Shown: positions 34,400 through 44,214 of the stretch, one piece after another
How the letters are laid out: each line of letters opens with the position of its first letter
Numbering within the stretch: position 1 is the stretch's first letter
Assembly (NCBI GenBank): GCA_021732665.1
Contig: JAKFUL010000005.1
Coordinates: forward strand, 19,544-83,543
Reading direction: 5' to 3'
DNA: 64,000 nucleotides
Origin: Acetobacteraceae bacterium
Lineage (GTDB): Bacteria > Pseudomonadota > Alphaproteobacteria > Acetobacterales > Acetobacteraceae
Notes under the pieces: model-generated
What the model saw: the letters and a program-made list of their open reading frames with translations, nothing else
What the model was told of the DNA's origin: nothing
The model's database searches: none
Program-made: the position numbers and the translations under genes

Positions 34400-36676
34400 A
34401 TGCCGCGTTTGATGTTGGCGTTCTTTTTCTCAGGGTTCGCGGCGCTGCTGTGCCAGATCATCTGGCAGCGCATGCTCGGCATATTCGCCGGCAGCGACAC
34501 CGTCTCCGCCGCCCTGGTGGTGGGCTCCTTCCTGGCGGGGCTGGGCCTGGGCTCCATCATCGGCGCGCGGGTGGCGGACAGGCTGTCGCCCCATCGCGCG
34601 CTGCTGGGCTTCGCGCTGTGCGAGGCCGGGATCGCGCTCTGCGCGCTGCTCTCCAAGGGCTTTCTTTATGATGTGATCGCCATCGGCCTGGCCGATGCGG
34701 TGCAGAGCAACCTCGCCGTGTTCGCCCTGTGCTTCGCCGGCCTGGTCATTCCCACCACCCTGATGGGCGCCTCGCTGCCGCTGCTGGCGCGGGCGGTGAC
34801 GATCAGCCTGGAGACCGCGGCCTCTCGCATCGGCGCGCTGTATGGGCTGAACACGCTGGGCGCCGGGCTGGGCGCGCTGGTCGGCGGCTGGCTGATCGTG
34901 GGGCAGTTCGGCTTCGTCGCGTCGCTCTGGCTGGCGGCGGCGCTCAACCTGACGGCGGCGGCATTGGCGCTGAGCCTGCTGTCGGGCATGTCGCGCACCG
35001 TGCCCGGCCCGCGTGCGGCGGCCGCGCCCGCGGCCAGCTTCGGCTCGCTGCCGCTGTGGTGCCTGCTGGTCTTCCTCTCCGGCTACGTGATCGTGGCGCT
35101 GGAGATCCTCTGGGTGCGGCTGCTGGGCCAGGTCGGGCAGTATCACGCCTATCTCTTCCCCACGATCCTGGGCGTCTTCCTGCTGGCCGACGGGCTGGGC
35201 ATGGCGTTGGCGGCGCGCATGGTGCGCCACATGGCGGACCCCAGGCCCGCCTTCTTCTACGCCCAGGGGGCGGGCTTCGTGCTGAGCGTGGTGCTCATCC
35301 TGGCGATGTGGCTGGGCGTTGGGCATTGGCCGCTCGATCCGCTGCTGGCGGTGGATTTCCATCGCTTCGGGCCCGACGCGCTGGCGGCCAGCACCTTGCT
35401 CATTGTGGCGCTGGTGGCGCCGCCCGCCTTCCTCATCGGCATGACCTTCCCCTTCGTGCAGCGCGCGGTCCAGCAGGATCTGGCCAGCGTGGGCGCGCGG
35501 GTGGGCTGGGTGCAGCTGGCCAATATCCTGGGCAATGCCGCGGGCTCCATCTTCACCGGCATCGTCACCTTGCACCTGTGGGGCAGCATGGGCACCCTGC
35601 TGCTGCTGGCCGTGCTCTCGGCCTTGCTGTTGCTGGGCTGGTTGACCCAGCAGCGCGGCGCGCCGCGGCGGGTCACCATGGGCCTGCTGGCCGCCACCAT
35701 CGCCCTGGCGGCGTTGCTGCCCGGCAATGAGCGGTTCTGGCAGCACATGCATGGCCAGGCGCCGGGCAGCTTCGCCGCCTGGGCCGAGGACCGCTCGGGC
35801 GTCGCCTTCTATCGCTCACGCGCCGACGAGGCCGATCGCGCCCAGGGCCGTTTCTTCATCATGGGCCATGGCCAGGGCTTCGTGCCCTTCCTGGACATCC
35901 ACATGCTTCTCGGGGTGCTGGGGCCCTTGGTCCATCCGGCGCCCGAGCGCGTGCTGGCCATCGGCGTGGGCAGTGGCGGCACGCCCTACGGCGCCACCGT
36001 CAACCCCGCCACGCGCTCGATACGCGCCATCGAACTGGTGCGGCCGGTGCTGGACACTTTGGGCGAGATCGCCGCCGCGCAGCCGCAAGGGGGCGTGGCC
36101 GCGCTGTTGCGCGACCCTCGGGTCAGCCTGGAATATGGCGATGGCAGGCGGGCGCTGACGCGGGGCGATGAGCTGTATGATGTGATCGAGGCGGATGCGA
36201 TCCTGCCGCAATCCTCCCATTCCGGCATGCTCTACAGCGCGGAATTCCTGGCCCAGGTGCGCGAGAGGCTGGCGCCGGGTGGGCTCTATGTGCAATGGGC
36301 GCCCTCCTGGCGGGTGGTCGACACATTCGCCGCGGTCTTCCCCCATGCCGTGTTGCTGCGCCCGGCCAGCATCATGATCGGCTCCGACCGGCCGATCGAG
36401 CTCGACCTGCAGGCGCTGCTCGCCCGGCTGCGGCAGCCCGACGTCGTGCAGTTCTTCCAGCGCGGCAATCCTGCCATCGGCGATGTGGCTGGGTTGATCG
36501 CCGATCAGCCGCAGCACTGGAATCCCGGTACGCCGCGGGTGGAGCCGCCGCTGACCGACATGTTCCCGCGCGACGAGTTCTTCCTCAACCACGCGGCGCA
36601 GGGGGTGTGGCAGGCGCGGCCGCAAGCCTCGGCCGGCGGTCGCCTGGGTGGCGCGGAGGCCGCGGTTCGGCGCTGA
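34400..36676 (+). CDS. Fused multi-pass membrane / spermidine-synthase-like protein
   Basis: 758 residues. The first about 430 form ten to twelve transmembrane helices resembling a transporter fold (start MPRLMLAFFFSGFAALLCQ). The C-terminal part is a Rossmann-like spermidine-synthase domain: VLAIGVGSGGTPYG, the acidic IRAIELVRPV, EYGDGRRAL, and IEADAILPQSSHSGMLYS where aminopropyltransferases carry their catalytic Asp loop. The loop differs from the standard D-S-x-D-P, so true polyamine synthesis is doubtful. Such fusions are widespread and uncharacterised. GAGG precedes the ATG. The gene stands alone. Confidence 0.85.
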   Translation: MPRLMLAFFFSGFAALLCQIIWQRMLGIFAGSDTVSAALVVGSFLAGLGLGSIIGARVADRLSPHRALLGFALCEAGIALCALLSKGFLYDVIAIGLADAVQSNLAVFALCFAGLVIPTTLMGASLPLLARAVTISLETAASRIGALYGLNTLGAGLGALVGGWLIVGQFGFVASLWLAAALNLTAAALALSLLSGMSRTVPGPRAAAAPAASFGSLPLWCLLVFLSGYVIVALEILWVRLLGQVGQYHAYLFPTILGVFLLADGLGMALAARMVRHMADPRPAFFYAQGAGFVLSVVLILAMWLGVGHWPLDPLLAVDFHRFGPDALAASTLLIVALVAPPAFLIGMTFPFVQRAVQQDLASVGARVGWVQLANILGNAAGSIFTGIVTLHLWGSMGTLLLLAVLSALLLLGWLTQQRGAPRRVTMGLLAATIALAALLPGNERFWQHMHGQAPGSFAAWAEDRSGVAFYRSRADEADRAQGRFFIMGHGQGFVPFLDIHMLLGVLGPLVHPAPERVLAIGVGSGGTPYGATVNPATRSIRAIELVRPVLDTLGEIAAAQPQGGVAALLRDPRVSLEYGDGRRALTRGDELYDVIEADAILPQSSHSGMLYSAEFLAQVRERLAPGGLYVQWAPSWRVVDTFAAVFPHAVLLRPASIMIGSDRPIELDLQALLARLRQPDVVQFFQRGNPAIGDVAGLIADQPQHWNPGTPRVEPPLTDMFPRDEFFLNHAAQGVWQARPQASAGGRLGGAEAAVRR

Positions 36677-36777
36677 ACCATGCTCCGCCGGGGTGGAGAA
36701 TGATTCTGCCATGCTGGGGAGGATTATTCGCCGCCCCGGCGATTCCACCGCGGCGGTTCATGCTCTACAGAAAGCCC

Positions 36778-37230
36778 ATGAACCTGCGCACCGAATTCAC
36801 CGAAGCGATGAAGACCAGCATGAAGGCCGGCGATGCACCGCGCACTTCGACCATCCGGATGATCATCGCGAAGATGAAGGACAGCGACATCGCCGCGCGC
36901 CCAGGCCCGGTCCTGGATGATCAGGCGCTGGTCGGCATGCTGCGCGGCATGGTGAAGAGCCGGCGCGAATCGGTGGAGATGTACCGCCAGGGCAACCGGC
37001 CGGAGCTCGCCGAGAAGGAGGAGGCCGAGATCGCCGTGATCGAGGCCTTCCTGCCGGCGCAGATGGATGATGCCGCCATCGCCGCCGCAGTGGCCGAGGC
37101 CGTGGCTGAGACCGGCGCCCGCTCGATCAAGGAGATGGGGAAGGTCGTGGCGGCCCTTCGGGCGAAGCATGGCCCCGCGCTGGACATGGGCCGCGCCGGG
37201 CCGGTGGTGAAGGCGGCACTGGGCGGCTAG
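36778..37230 (+). CDS. yqeY: GatB/YqeY-domain protein
   Basis: 150 residues starting MNLRTEFTEAMKTSMKAGD. The frame is open much further upstream, but that part is a shadow of the preceding gene. Landmarks are STIRMIIAKMKDSDIAAR, EKEEAEIAVIEAFLPAQM and a C-terminal SIKEMGKVVAALRAKHG. It shares the tail domain of GatB and is suspected to act on tRNA or translation. It commonly sits beside dnaG and rpoD, as here. It overlaps the convergent DUF3126 gene by 4 bases. Confidence 0.93.
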   Translation: MNLRTEFTEAMKTSMKAGDAPRTSTIRMIIAKMKDSDIAARPGPVLDDQALVGMLRGMVKSRRESVEMYRQGNRPELAEKEEAEIAVIEAFLPAQMDDAAIAAAVAEAVAETGARSIKEMGKVVAALRAKHGPALDMGRAGPVVKAALGG

Positions 37231-37436
37231 GCGAGGTCTTCGCTGAGAATGGTGATGGTCACGTGATAGGCCACCTCACCATCCTCGGCGTCACGGTCCA
37301 CCGTGCCGATCACCTCGCCATCGGCAAGCAGCTCGACGGGGCCGTTGCGGGTCTGCGCCGCCCGGATGGTCAGCTTCGGGCTGCCGGTCAGGCGGCGGAG
37401 ATGAGCCTGGACGGCCTGGATTTCTGCGGGTTTCAT
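37227..37436 (-). CDS. DUF3126-family small protein
   Basis: 69 residues, MKPAEIQAVQAHLRRLTGS to the end LSEDLA. The frame is open to 37604, but the part beyond 37436 is leader. The helical start, a beta-rich middle (GPVELLADGEVIGTV) and an acidic D-x-E-D-G-E turn match DUF3126, a small alphaproteobacterial family of unknown role. No clear ribosome site is seen. It is wedged between yqeY and dnaG on the opposite strand. Confidence 0.75.
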   Translation of the reverse strand: MKPAEIQAVQAHLRRLTGSPKLTIRAAQTRNGPVELLADGEVIGTVDRDAEDGEVAYHVTITILSEDLA

Positions 37437-37560
37437 GTCATGTGCATAGCCGGGCTTGCCGGGCAAGTTAATCCCCGGCCCCGCTTCATCCCCAGGATCA
37501 ACAGCGCGGGCGTCGCCATTGGGGTAGCAGACTGGGCGCGGCGGGCATAAAGCCCTGACA

Positions 37561-39330
37561 ATGGCGCTGCCCCCGCAATTCCTGGATGAGCTCCGCGCCC
37601 GCACTCCAATGCACGCGCTCGTCGCGCGAAAGGTGCGGCTGCAGAAATCCGGCCGGCAATGGAAAGGCTGCTGCCCCTTCCATGGCGAGAAGACACCCAG
37701 TTTCTACGTCTATGATGACGGTTTCCACTGCTTCGGCTGCGGCGCGCATGGCGATGCCATCAGCTTCGTCATGCGCAGCGATGGCGCCTCCTTCATCGAG
37801 GCGGTGGAGCGGCTTGCGTCCGAGGCCGGGCTGGAAGTGCCCAAGCCCACGCCGGAGATGGCGGCGCGCGAGGCCCGGGCGCGCGACCTGCACGGCGTGC
37901 TCGATGCCGCCGCCGCCGCCTTCACCCGCCGGCTGCATTTGCCCGAAGGGCGGCCCGCGCTGGAATACCTCCGCCGCCGCCGCCTGACCGACGAGACCAT
38001 CGCCCGTTTCGGCCTGGGCTGGTCCGGCGCTGGCCGCGGCGCGCTGGCGGGTGATCTGCGCGACCTGGGCATCGAGCCCGCCCAGCTTGTCGAGGCCGGG
38101 CTGATGCAGGAGCGCGAGCAGGCGACAGTGGACCTGTTCTTCAACCGGGTGATGTTCCCCATCCGCGACCGGCGGGGGCGGAGCATCAGCTTCGGCGGCC
38201 GGATCATGGGCGATGGCCAGCCGAAATACATCAATGGGCCGGAGACGGCGCTGTTCTCGAAGCGCCGCCAGCTATACGGCCTCGATCTGGCGCGCGAGGG
38301 GGTCTTTCGCGGGGCGCGCCTGGTGGTGGTGGAGGGCTACATGGACGTCATCGCCCTGCACCAGGCCGGCTTCAACGGCGCGGTGGCCCCGCTCGGCACC
38401 GCGCTCACCGCCGAACAGCTCGAAGCTCTTTGGGCGATCAGCCCCGAGCCGGTGCTGTGCTTCGATGGCGATGCCGCCGGCGGCCGCGCCGCCGCCCGCG
38501 CGGCCGAGGCAGCCCTGCCCCTGCTGGCGCCCGAACGCACGCTTCGCATCGCCACCCTGCCCGCCGGCCAGGACCCGGACGAGTTGATCGGCAAGGCCGG
38601 GCCGGAGGCCTTCCAGCAGCGCCTGGAGGCGGCCGAACCCCTGGCCCGCGCGCTCTTCCGACTGCTCGGCGCCGGGCGGCCGATGCTGACGCCGGAGGAG
38701 CGCGCGGGCTTCCGCAACAGGCTGACGGAAGCGGCCAGCCTGATCCCGGACAAATCCCTTGCCAGCGAATACCGCCGCGCGCTGCTGGAGGATTTCTATG
38801 CCGGCAGCCGGCGTGGCGCGAAGCCGCCGAAAGCCGTGATGGCGCGGCCGTTGCCCGGCAGCAATGCCCGCGCGGCGCAGGCCCGCGCGCTGCTTGCCTG
38901 CCTGCTGAACCACCCGTGGCTGCTGCCCGAGATCGAGGAACCGCTTGGCCTTCTCGACCTGCCCGAAGGCCCCGCCACGCAGCTTTGCGCCGCCCTGCTG
39001 GAAGGCCTGCAATCCGGCTGGCCGCTGGAACCCGAACCGCTGCATGCCGCGCTGCGCGAGCATGGCGCGACCGATGCCCTGGACTGGGCCTTGACGACCC
39101 CCGCCCTGCCGCAGGGCGCGAGGCCGGGCGCCCAGCCGGCCGAGGCGGCGGATTGCTTCTGGCATTTCTTCCATTGGCTGCGTGGCCGCGCCCCGCTGCT
39201 GGAGGATCTGGCGGTGGCACGCGAAGACGCCGCCACCTCCTGGGAGGAGAATATCCGCCGCGTGGTTCTGCTGAAGGAGGCGCTGGACGCGCATGGCAGG
39301 GGTGAGATCGAGGGCGACCAGGGCCGCTGA
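37561..39330 (+). CDS. dnaG: DNA primase
   Basis: Makes RNA primers for DNA replication. It has 589 residues, slightly short for the family. The N-terminal zinc-binding domain has Cys38, His41, Cys57 and Cys60 (CPFHGEKTPSF, then HCFGCGAHGD). The catalytic core contains FFNRVMFPIRD and the TOPRIM motif VVVEGYMDVIAL, with Asp pairs in CFDGDAAG. The C-terminal DnaB-interacting region is helical and poorly conserved. The order yqeY, dnaG, rpoD is the macromolecular synthesis locus. Confidence 0.96.
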   Translation: MALPPQFLDELRARTPMHALVARKVRLQKSGRQWKGCCPFHGEKTPSFYVYDDGFHCFGCGAHGDAISFVMRSDGASFIEAVERLASEAGLEVPKPTPEMAAREARARDLHGVLDAAAAAFTRRLHLPEGRPALEYLRRRRLTDETIARFGLGWSGAGRGALAGDLRDLGIEPAQLVEAGLMQEREQATVDLFFNRVMFPIRDRRGRSISFGGRIMGDGQPKYINGPETALFSKRRQLYGLDLAREGVFRGARLVVVEGYMDVIALHQAGFNGAVAPLGTALTAEQLEALWAISPEPVLCFDGDAAGGRAAARAAEAALPLLAPERTLRIATLPAGQDPDELIGKAGPEAFQQRLEAAEPLARALFRLLGAGRPMLTPEERAGFRNRLTEAASLIPDKSLASEYRRALLEDFYAGSRRGAKPPKAVMARPLPGSNARAAQARALLACLLNHPWLLPEIEEPLGLLDLPEGPATQLCAALLEGLQSGWPLEPEPLHAALREHGATDALDWALTTPALPQGARPGAQPAEAADCFWHFFHWLRGRAPLLEDLAVAREDAATSWEENIRRVVLLKEALDAHGRGEIEGDQGR

Positions 39331-39474
39331 GCGGCAGAACAGACACAGCTTGTGACATTTTCATCTGTCGATTCGCAGACGGGGTGGTGAACCAGCCCTG
39401 CCGCATTCCATATGCAACGACCTGTCTTCACCCGCGCAACGCCGGCGCGGCCGAAAATTAACGGAGTTTTACGT

Positions 39475-41394
39475 ATGGCCACCAAACCGGGCACCAGCAC
39501 CGAAACCACGGAAGCGCGCGACGAAGCCGTCGAAGGCGTGATGCTCGACATCCAGTCGGCCGCGGTGAAGAAGCTGATCGCCCGGGGCAAGGAGCGCGGC
39601 TTCGTCACCGTCGATGAGGTGAACGCCGTCCTGCCCTCCGAGCAGGTCTCCTCCGAGATGATCGAGGACACGCTGGCCATGCTCAGCGAGAGCGGGATCA
39701 CGGTGGTCGAGGCCGAGGAGGGCGAGGACGCCGACAGCCCCAAGCCCGTTACCGCCAAGGCCGAGGATGGCGAGGAGAAGGAAGAGGAAGAGAGCGGCGG
39801 CAACGTCGACGAGGACACCATTGGGCGTACTGACGACCCGGTGCGGATGTATCTGCGCGAGATGGGCTCCGTCGAACTGCTGAGCCGCGAGGGCGAGATC
39901 GCCATCGCCAAGCGGATCGAGGCCGGCCGCGACATGATGATCGGCGGGCTTTGCGAAAGCCCGCTGACCTTCAAGGCGATCATCGCCTGGCATGAGGCGG
40001 TGCGCGAGGGCCGCATGCTGCTGCGCGACGTGATCGACCTGGAAGCCACCAACCAGGCCGACATGCCGGAAGGGGCGAGCACCGAGCCAGAGGAATTCGA
40101 GGAGGGTGACGAGGAGGGCTCGATCGGCCTGTCGCTCTCTGCCCTGGAAGAGAAGCTGAAGCCCGAGGCGCTGGCAGCCTTCGAAGCCATCGAGACGATC
40201 TATTCCAAGCTCGGCAAGCTCTCCGCCAAGCGGATGGATGTGTACACCGGGGGCGGCGAACTCGCGGGGCGGTCGGAGAAGACCTACGAGAAGAGCCGCA
40301 CCGAGTTGGTGGCGCTGGTCGAGAAGGTGCACCTGCACAACAACCGCATCGAGGAGCTGGTCGAGCAGCTGAAGCTGCTCAACAAGCGCCTCGTCGCGAT
40401 GGACGGGCAGGTGCTGCGGCTGGCCGAGGCGCATAAGGTGAAGCGCGAGGATTTCCTGGCGGAATGGCGCGGGCATGAGCTGGACCCGGCCTGGTTCGAC
40501 CGGATCTCCAAGCTGAAATCCAAATCCTGGCAGGCCTTCGCCGCGAAATCGCAGGACGACGTGGAGAAGGTGCGCGCCCATATCGGCGCGGTCGCCGCCG
40601 AGACCGGCCTGCCGGTGGCGGAATTCCGCCGCGTCTACGCCACCGTCAGCCGTGGCGAGCGCGACATGACCGTCGCCAAGAAGGAGATGATCGAGGCGAA
40701 TCTGCGCCTCGTCATCTCCATCGCCAAGAAATACACCAATCGCGGGCTGCAATTCCTCGACCTGATCCAGGAAGGCAATATCGGCCTGATGAAGGCGGTG
40801 GATAAGTTCGAATACCGCCGCGGCTACAAGTTCAGCACCTATGCGACGTGGTGGATCCGCCAGGCGATCACCCGTTCCATCGCCGACCAGGCGCGCACCA
40901 TCCGCATCCCCGTCCACATGATCGAGACGATCAACAAGCTGGTCCGCACCAGCCGCCAGATGCTGCACGAGATCGGCCGCGAGCCGCAGCCGGAGGAACT
41001 GGCCGAAAAGCTCGGCATGCCGCTGGAGAAAGTCCGAAAGGTGCTGAAGATCGCCAAGGAGCCGATCTCGCTGGAAACGCCCATCGGCGATGAGGAGGAC
41101 AGCCATCTCGGCGACTTCATCGAGGACAAGAACGCCATCATCCCGCTGGACGCCGCCATCCAGACCAATTTGCGCGAGCAGACGACGAAGGTGTTGTCCT
41201 CCCTCACCCCGCGCGAGGAGCGCGTGCTGCGCATGCGCTTCGGCATCGGCATGAACACCGACCACACGCTGGAGGAGGTCGGCCAGCAGTTCAACGTGAC
41301 GCGCGAGCGCATCCGGCAGATCGAGGCCAAGGCGCTGCGCAAGCTCAAGCACCCCAGCCGGTCGCGCAAGCTACGGAGCTTCCTGGAGCAGTAG
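39475..41394 (+). CDS. rpoD: Primary sigma factor RpoD (sigma-70)
   Basis: 639 residues from the ATG at 39475 (GGAG 9 bases upstream), though the frame is open to 39412. In order: an acidic region 1.1 (about 15-110); region 1.2 with [11 protein letters not shown]; a long non-conserved region; regions 2.1-2.4 with [27 protein letters not shown] and [17 protein letters not shown]; region 3 with [12 protein letters not shown]; and region 4 with [25 protein letters not shown] near the C-terminus. It is transcribed after dnaG with a 144-base gap that may hold its own promoter. Confidence 0.97.
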   Translation: MATKPGTSTETTEARDEAVEGVMLDIQSAAVKKLIARGKERGFVTVDEVNAVLPSEQVSSEMIEDTLAMLSESGITVVEAEEGEDADSPKPVTAKAEDGEEKEEEESGGNVDEDTIGRTDDPVRMYLREMGSVELLSREGEIAIAKRIEAGRDMMIGGLCESPLTFKAIIAWHEAVREGRMLLRDVIDLEATNQADMPEGASTEPEEFEEGDEEGSIGLSLSALEEKLKPEALAAFEAIETIYSKLGKLSAKRMDVYTGGGELAGRSEKTYEKSRTELVALVEKVHLHNNRIEELVEQLKLLNKRLVAMDGQVLRLAEAHKVKREDFLAEWRGHELDPAWFDRISKLKSKSWQAFAAKSQDDVEKVRAHIGAVAAETGLPVAEFRRVYATVSRGERDMTVAKKEMIEANLRLVISIAKKYTNRGLQFLDLIQEGNIGLMKAVDKFEYRRGYKFSTYATWWIRQAITRSIADQARTIRIPVHMIETINKLVRTSRQMLHEIGREPQPEELAEKLGMPLEKVRKVLKIAKEPISLETPIGDEEDSHLGDFIEDKNAIIPLDAAIQTNLREQTTKVLSSLTPREERVLRMRFGIGMNTDHTLEEVGQQFNVTRERIRQIEAKALRKLKHPSRSRKLRSFLEQ

Positions 41395-41395
41395 C

Positions 41396-41959
41396 GTGAA
41401 AGGCGTGCTCAACGTCGGCGTCGACGTCACCTTCCTGCGGATGGACCGGCCGGTGATGGGCATGGTGCCCAGCCTGCCGGTGACGGCATCGGTTGTGGCG
41501 GTGCCGCGCTGCACCCTGGGATTCTACAGGTACCTCTACAACACCGTTGGCCAGGATTACTGCTGGTGGCTGCGGCGCACCTTGTCGGACAGGGAACTGG
41601 CCGAGGTGCTGGGCGCGCCCACCCTCGAAATTCATGTGCTGATGTCCAAGGGCGAACCGGCGGGATTCTATGAGCTGGACCGCGGGCAGGCACCGGTGGT
41701 GAACCTTTCCTATTTCGGCCTGATGCCCTGGGCCACCGGGCGCGGCCTGGGCTATGCCCTGCTGCACCACGCGATCTTCACGGCCTGGCAGGGCGGGCAA
41801 TGCGCGGCGCTGACGGTCAACACCTGCACCGCCGATCACCCGCGCGCCCTGCCCAACTACGTCAAGGCGGGCTTCCGGAAGCTGCGCACGGTGTCGGAGG
41901 AATGGCCGGTGCCGGAATCATTGGGACTGCGCATCCCAAAACACCTGGTGCTGGGTTGA
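41396..41959 (+). CDS. GNAT-family N-acetyltransferase
   Basis: 187 residues starting at the GTG at 41396, one base after the rpoD stop, with GGAG from the rpoD end as ribosome site. [26 protein letters not shown] is the acetyl-CoA-binding strand and loop (R/Q-x-x-G-x-G/A type), and [12 protein letters not shown] near the end is the usual GNAT C-terminal strand-turn-helix. The acceptor is unknown. The tight spacing suggests expression with rpoD. Confidence 0.85.
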   Translation: MKGVLNVGVDVTFLRMDRPVMGMVPSLPVTASVVAVPRCTLGFYRYLYNTVGQDYCWWLRRTLSDRELAEVLGAPTLEIHVLMSKGEPAGFYELDRGQAPVVNLSYFGLMPWATGRGLGYALLHHAIFTAWQGGQCAALTVNTCTADHPRALPNYVKAGFRKLRTVSEEWPVPESLGLRIPKHLVLG

Positions 41960-42038
41960 CTGCGCCGACGGCGCTTTGTATCCACGCGCCTCCGCCCGGC
42001 CTTGGTCAGGCCCATTATTCACCCGTCAGGTTTTTCCG

Positions 42039-42164
42039 ATGAAGATCCGCAACAGCCTCAAATCCGCCAAGCTGCGGGACAAGAACTGCGTTGTCGTCCG
42101 CCGTCGCGGCCGGCTTTACGTGCTGAACAAGAAAAACCCGCGCTTCAAGGCCCGCCAGGGCTGA
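42039..42164 (+). CDS. rpmJ: 50S ribosomal protein L36
   Basis: 41 residues, [19 protein letters not shown] to RFKARQG. This is the version with a single Cys in place of the C-x2-C...C-H zinc ribbon, as in the zinc-independent (YkgO-type) L36 common in alphaproteobacteria. The frame is open to 41976, but the real start is clear from the conserved MKIRNSLK. A strong terminator follows 6 bases after the stop. Confidence 0.96.
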   Translation: MKIRNSLKSAKLRDKNCVVVRRRGRLYVLNKKNPRFKARQG

Positions 42165-42170
42165 GTTCCG

Positions 42171-42197
42171 GGGGGGCTTCGGCCCCCCTTCGCTTTT
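42171..42197 (+). terminator. Rho-independent terminator after rpmJ
   Basis: A perfect 7-base stem (ggggggc / gcccccc) closed by a TTCG tetraloop at 42171-42188, followed by ttcgctttt. This is the clearest terminator in the window. Confidence 0.85.
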
Positions 42198-42315
42198 GCG
42201 CGCCTGGCCGAAGACCGCTTTCCCGCCATTGCCGCCGCCATCTCGGCTGCCCCCGTCGCGATCCGGTTGGGGAGACTTCGCCCTTGCCTGTAGCCAGCCC
42301 CCGCCTTGGGGTGTG

Positions 42316-42669
42316 TCAGCGCGGCAACCAGCGCTCCGTCCCCACGCCGCCATTCGGCCCCGCGGTCCATCGGCCCGCGAGCGAGCCATCCGCGCCCACC
42401 ACATAGAGCGCCGTTCCGGTCTCGCGCTGCGCAAAGTAACCGAAAGCCAGCATCCCGTTCATCAGGATGCCGATGCCGTTGGTGACCTCGCCGGCCACCC
42501 GCCAGGTGGCGCGCCATGTCTCGGGGCCGGTGGCGGTCAGTTGCACGCTGCCGGTGTAGCGCGAGCCGTCCACGGCTGTGCCTTCCACCGCATAGGTGCC
42601 GCTGCGCTGCGCCTGGGCCGGCATGGCAAGGCCAAGGGCCGCAACGCCGGCCAGAATGATCATTCGCAT
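42316..42669 (-). CDS. Small exported protein of unknown function
   Basis: 117 residues. A signal peptide (MRMIILAGVAALGLAMPAQAQ) is followed by a compact beta-rich domain (GTYAVEGTAVDGSRYTG, ETWRATWRVAGEVTNGIG) ending WLPR. GGGAG lies 5 bases before the ATG at 42669. I recall similar small periplasmic proteins of fibronectin-like or avidin-like strand pattern but no function. It is divergent from glcD across 108 bases. A much longer antisense frame through this region is a shadow. Confidence 0.75.
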   Translation of the reverse strand: MRMIILAGVAALGLAMPAQAQRSGTYAVEGTAVDGSRYTGSVQLTATGPETWRATWRVAGEVTNGIGILMNGMLAFGYFAQRETGTALYVVGADGSLAGRWTAGPNGGVGTERWLPR

Positions 42670-42777
42670 GTGCGTCTCCCTTTTCATTGTGACGCCGCAA
42701 TCTGACGATACCCTTGCGCGCCGGGCAAGCCATGCGGCAATGAGGGCGCAGCCCGCCATGGGAAAGGACCGCCGCAG

Positions 42778-44214
42778 ATGATCCGCATGCCAGCACCCAA
42801 GGCCGATGTGATGGCCCGCCGCCCCGAGATCATCGCCGGCCTGGCAAAGCTTCTGCCCGCCGATGGCCTGATCACCGAAACCATCCGGATGAAGCCCTAT
42901 GAGACCGACGGGCTGCCGGCCTACCGGCAGATTCCGCTGGCCGTCACCCTGCCGCGCACGACGGAGGAAGTCGCCGCTGTGCTGCGCTTCTGCCACGAGA
43001 ATGGCGTGCGGGTGATCCCGCGCGGCGCCGGCACCAGCCTTTCCGGCGGCGCGCTGCCGCTGGCCGATGCCGTGGTGATCGGCCTGATGCGGATGAACGC
43101 CATTCTGGAAATCGACTACGACGACCGCCTGGCCGTTGTGCAGGCGGGGGTGACGAATATCGGCATCACCAATGCCGTGTCGTCGGAGGGGTTTTTCTAC
43201 GCCCCCGACCCTTCCAGCCAGCTCGCCTGCATGATCGGCGGCAATGTGATGATGAATTCCGGCGGCGCGCATTGCCTGAAATACGGTGTGACCGCGAACA
43301 ACCTGCTGGGGCTGAAATTCGTCACCATCGAGGGCGAGATCTGCGAGATCGGCGGCCGGCATCTCGATGCCGTGGGCTATGACTGGCTGGGGCTGATCAC
43401 CGGCTCGGAAGGCCAGTTGGGCATGGTCACGGAAGTCACCGTGCGCATCCTGCGCGGGCCGGAGGGTGCCAGGGCCATGCTCGCCGCCTTCGATTCCATC
43501 CCCGTGGCGGGGCAGGCGGTGGATGCCATCATCGGCTCGGGCATCATCCCTGTGGCGCTGGAGTTCATGGACAAGCCCTGCATCCATGCCTGCGAGGCCT
43601 TCGCCCATGCCGGCTACCCGCTGGACGCGGAGGCGATGCTGATCATCGAGGTCGAGGGCTCCGTTGCGGAGCAGGACGCGCTGCTGGACCGCATTCGCGG
43701 CATCTGCGCCCAGTTCAACCCCATCTCCATGAAGGTGGCGGAAAGCGCGGAACAGTCGCTGGCGATCTGGAAGGGCCGCAAGGGGGCGTTTGGCGCGGTG
43801 GGGCGAATCTCGCCGGATTACCTCTGCATGGACGGCACCATCCCGACCGGCGAATTGCCCTTCGTGCTGGGCCGCATCACCGAGCTGGCGGCGAGCCATG
43901 ACCTCAAGGTCGCCAATGTCTTTCACGCCGGCGATGGCAATCTCCACCCGCTGATCATGTTCGACGCCAATGACCCCGACAGTTTTGCCCGCGCCGAAAA
44001 GCTGGGCGCCGAGATCCTCCTCCTCTGCGTCGAGGTCGGCGGCTGCCTGACCGGCGAGCATGGCGTGGGGATCGAGAAGCGCGATCTGATGAGCGCGCAA
44101 TTCACCCAGGGCGAGCTGAACATCCAGCGCTCGATCAAGACCGCCTTCGACCCGGATTGGCTGCTCAACCCTGCCAAGGTTTTCCCCCTTGAGGGCAATC
44201 CGGCCTTCGCATGA
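42778..44214 (+). CDS. glcD: Glycolate oxidase FAD-linked subunit
   Basis: 478 residues of the vanillyl-alcohol-oxidase/PCMH FAD family. The FAD-binding part contains VIPRGAGTSLSGGALPLAD and ACMIGGNVMMNSGGAHCLKYG. The C-terminal cap has VFHAGDGNLHPLI and the GEHGVGIEKRDL segment characteristic of GlcD and D-lactate dehydrogenases. GGAAAGGA precedes the ATG. GlcD oxidises glycolate to glyoxylate with GlcE and the iron-sulfur subunit GlcF. It overlaps glcE by 4 bases, and no glcF follows. Confidence 0.93.
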   Translation: MIRMPAPKADVMARRPEIIAGLAKLLPADGLITETIRMKPYETDGLPAYRQIPLAVTLPRTTEEVAAVLRFCHENGVRVIPRGAGTSLSGGALPLADAVVIGLMRMNAILEIDYDDRLAVVQAGVTNIGITNAVSSEGFFYAPDPSSQLACMIGGNVMMNSGGAHCLKYGVTANNLLGLKFVTIEGEICEIGGRHLDAVGYDWLGLITGSEGQLGMVTEVTVRILRGPEGARAMLAAFDSIPVAGQAVDAIIGSGIIPVALEFMDKPCIHACEAFAHAGYPLDAEAMLIIEVEGSVAEQDALLDRIRGICAQFNPISMKVAESAEQSLAIWKGRKGAFGAVGRISPDYLCMDGTIPTGELPFVLGRITELAASHDLKVANVFHAGDGNLHPLIMFDANDPDSFARAEKLGAEILLLCVEVGGCLTGEHGVGIEKRDLMSAQFTQGELNIQRSIKTAFDPDWLLNPAKVFPLEGNPAFA

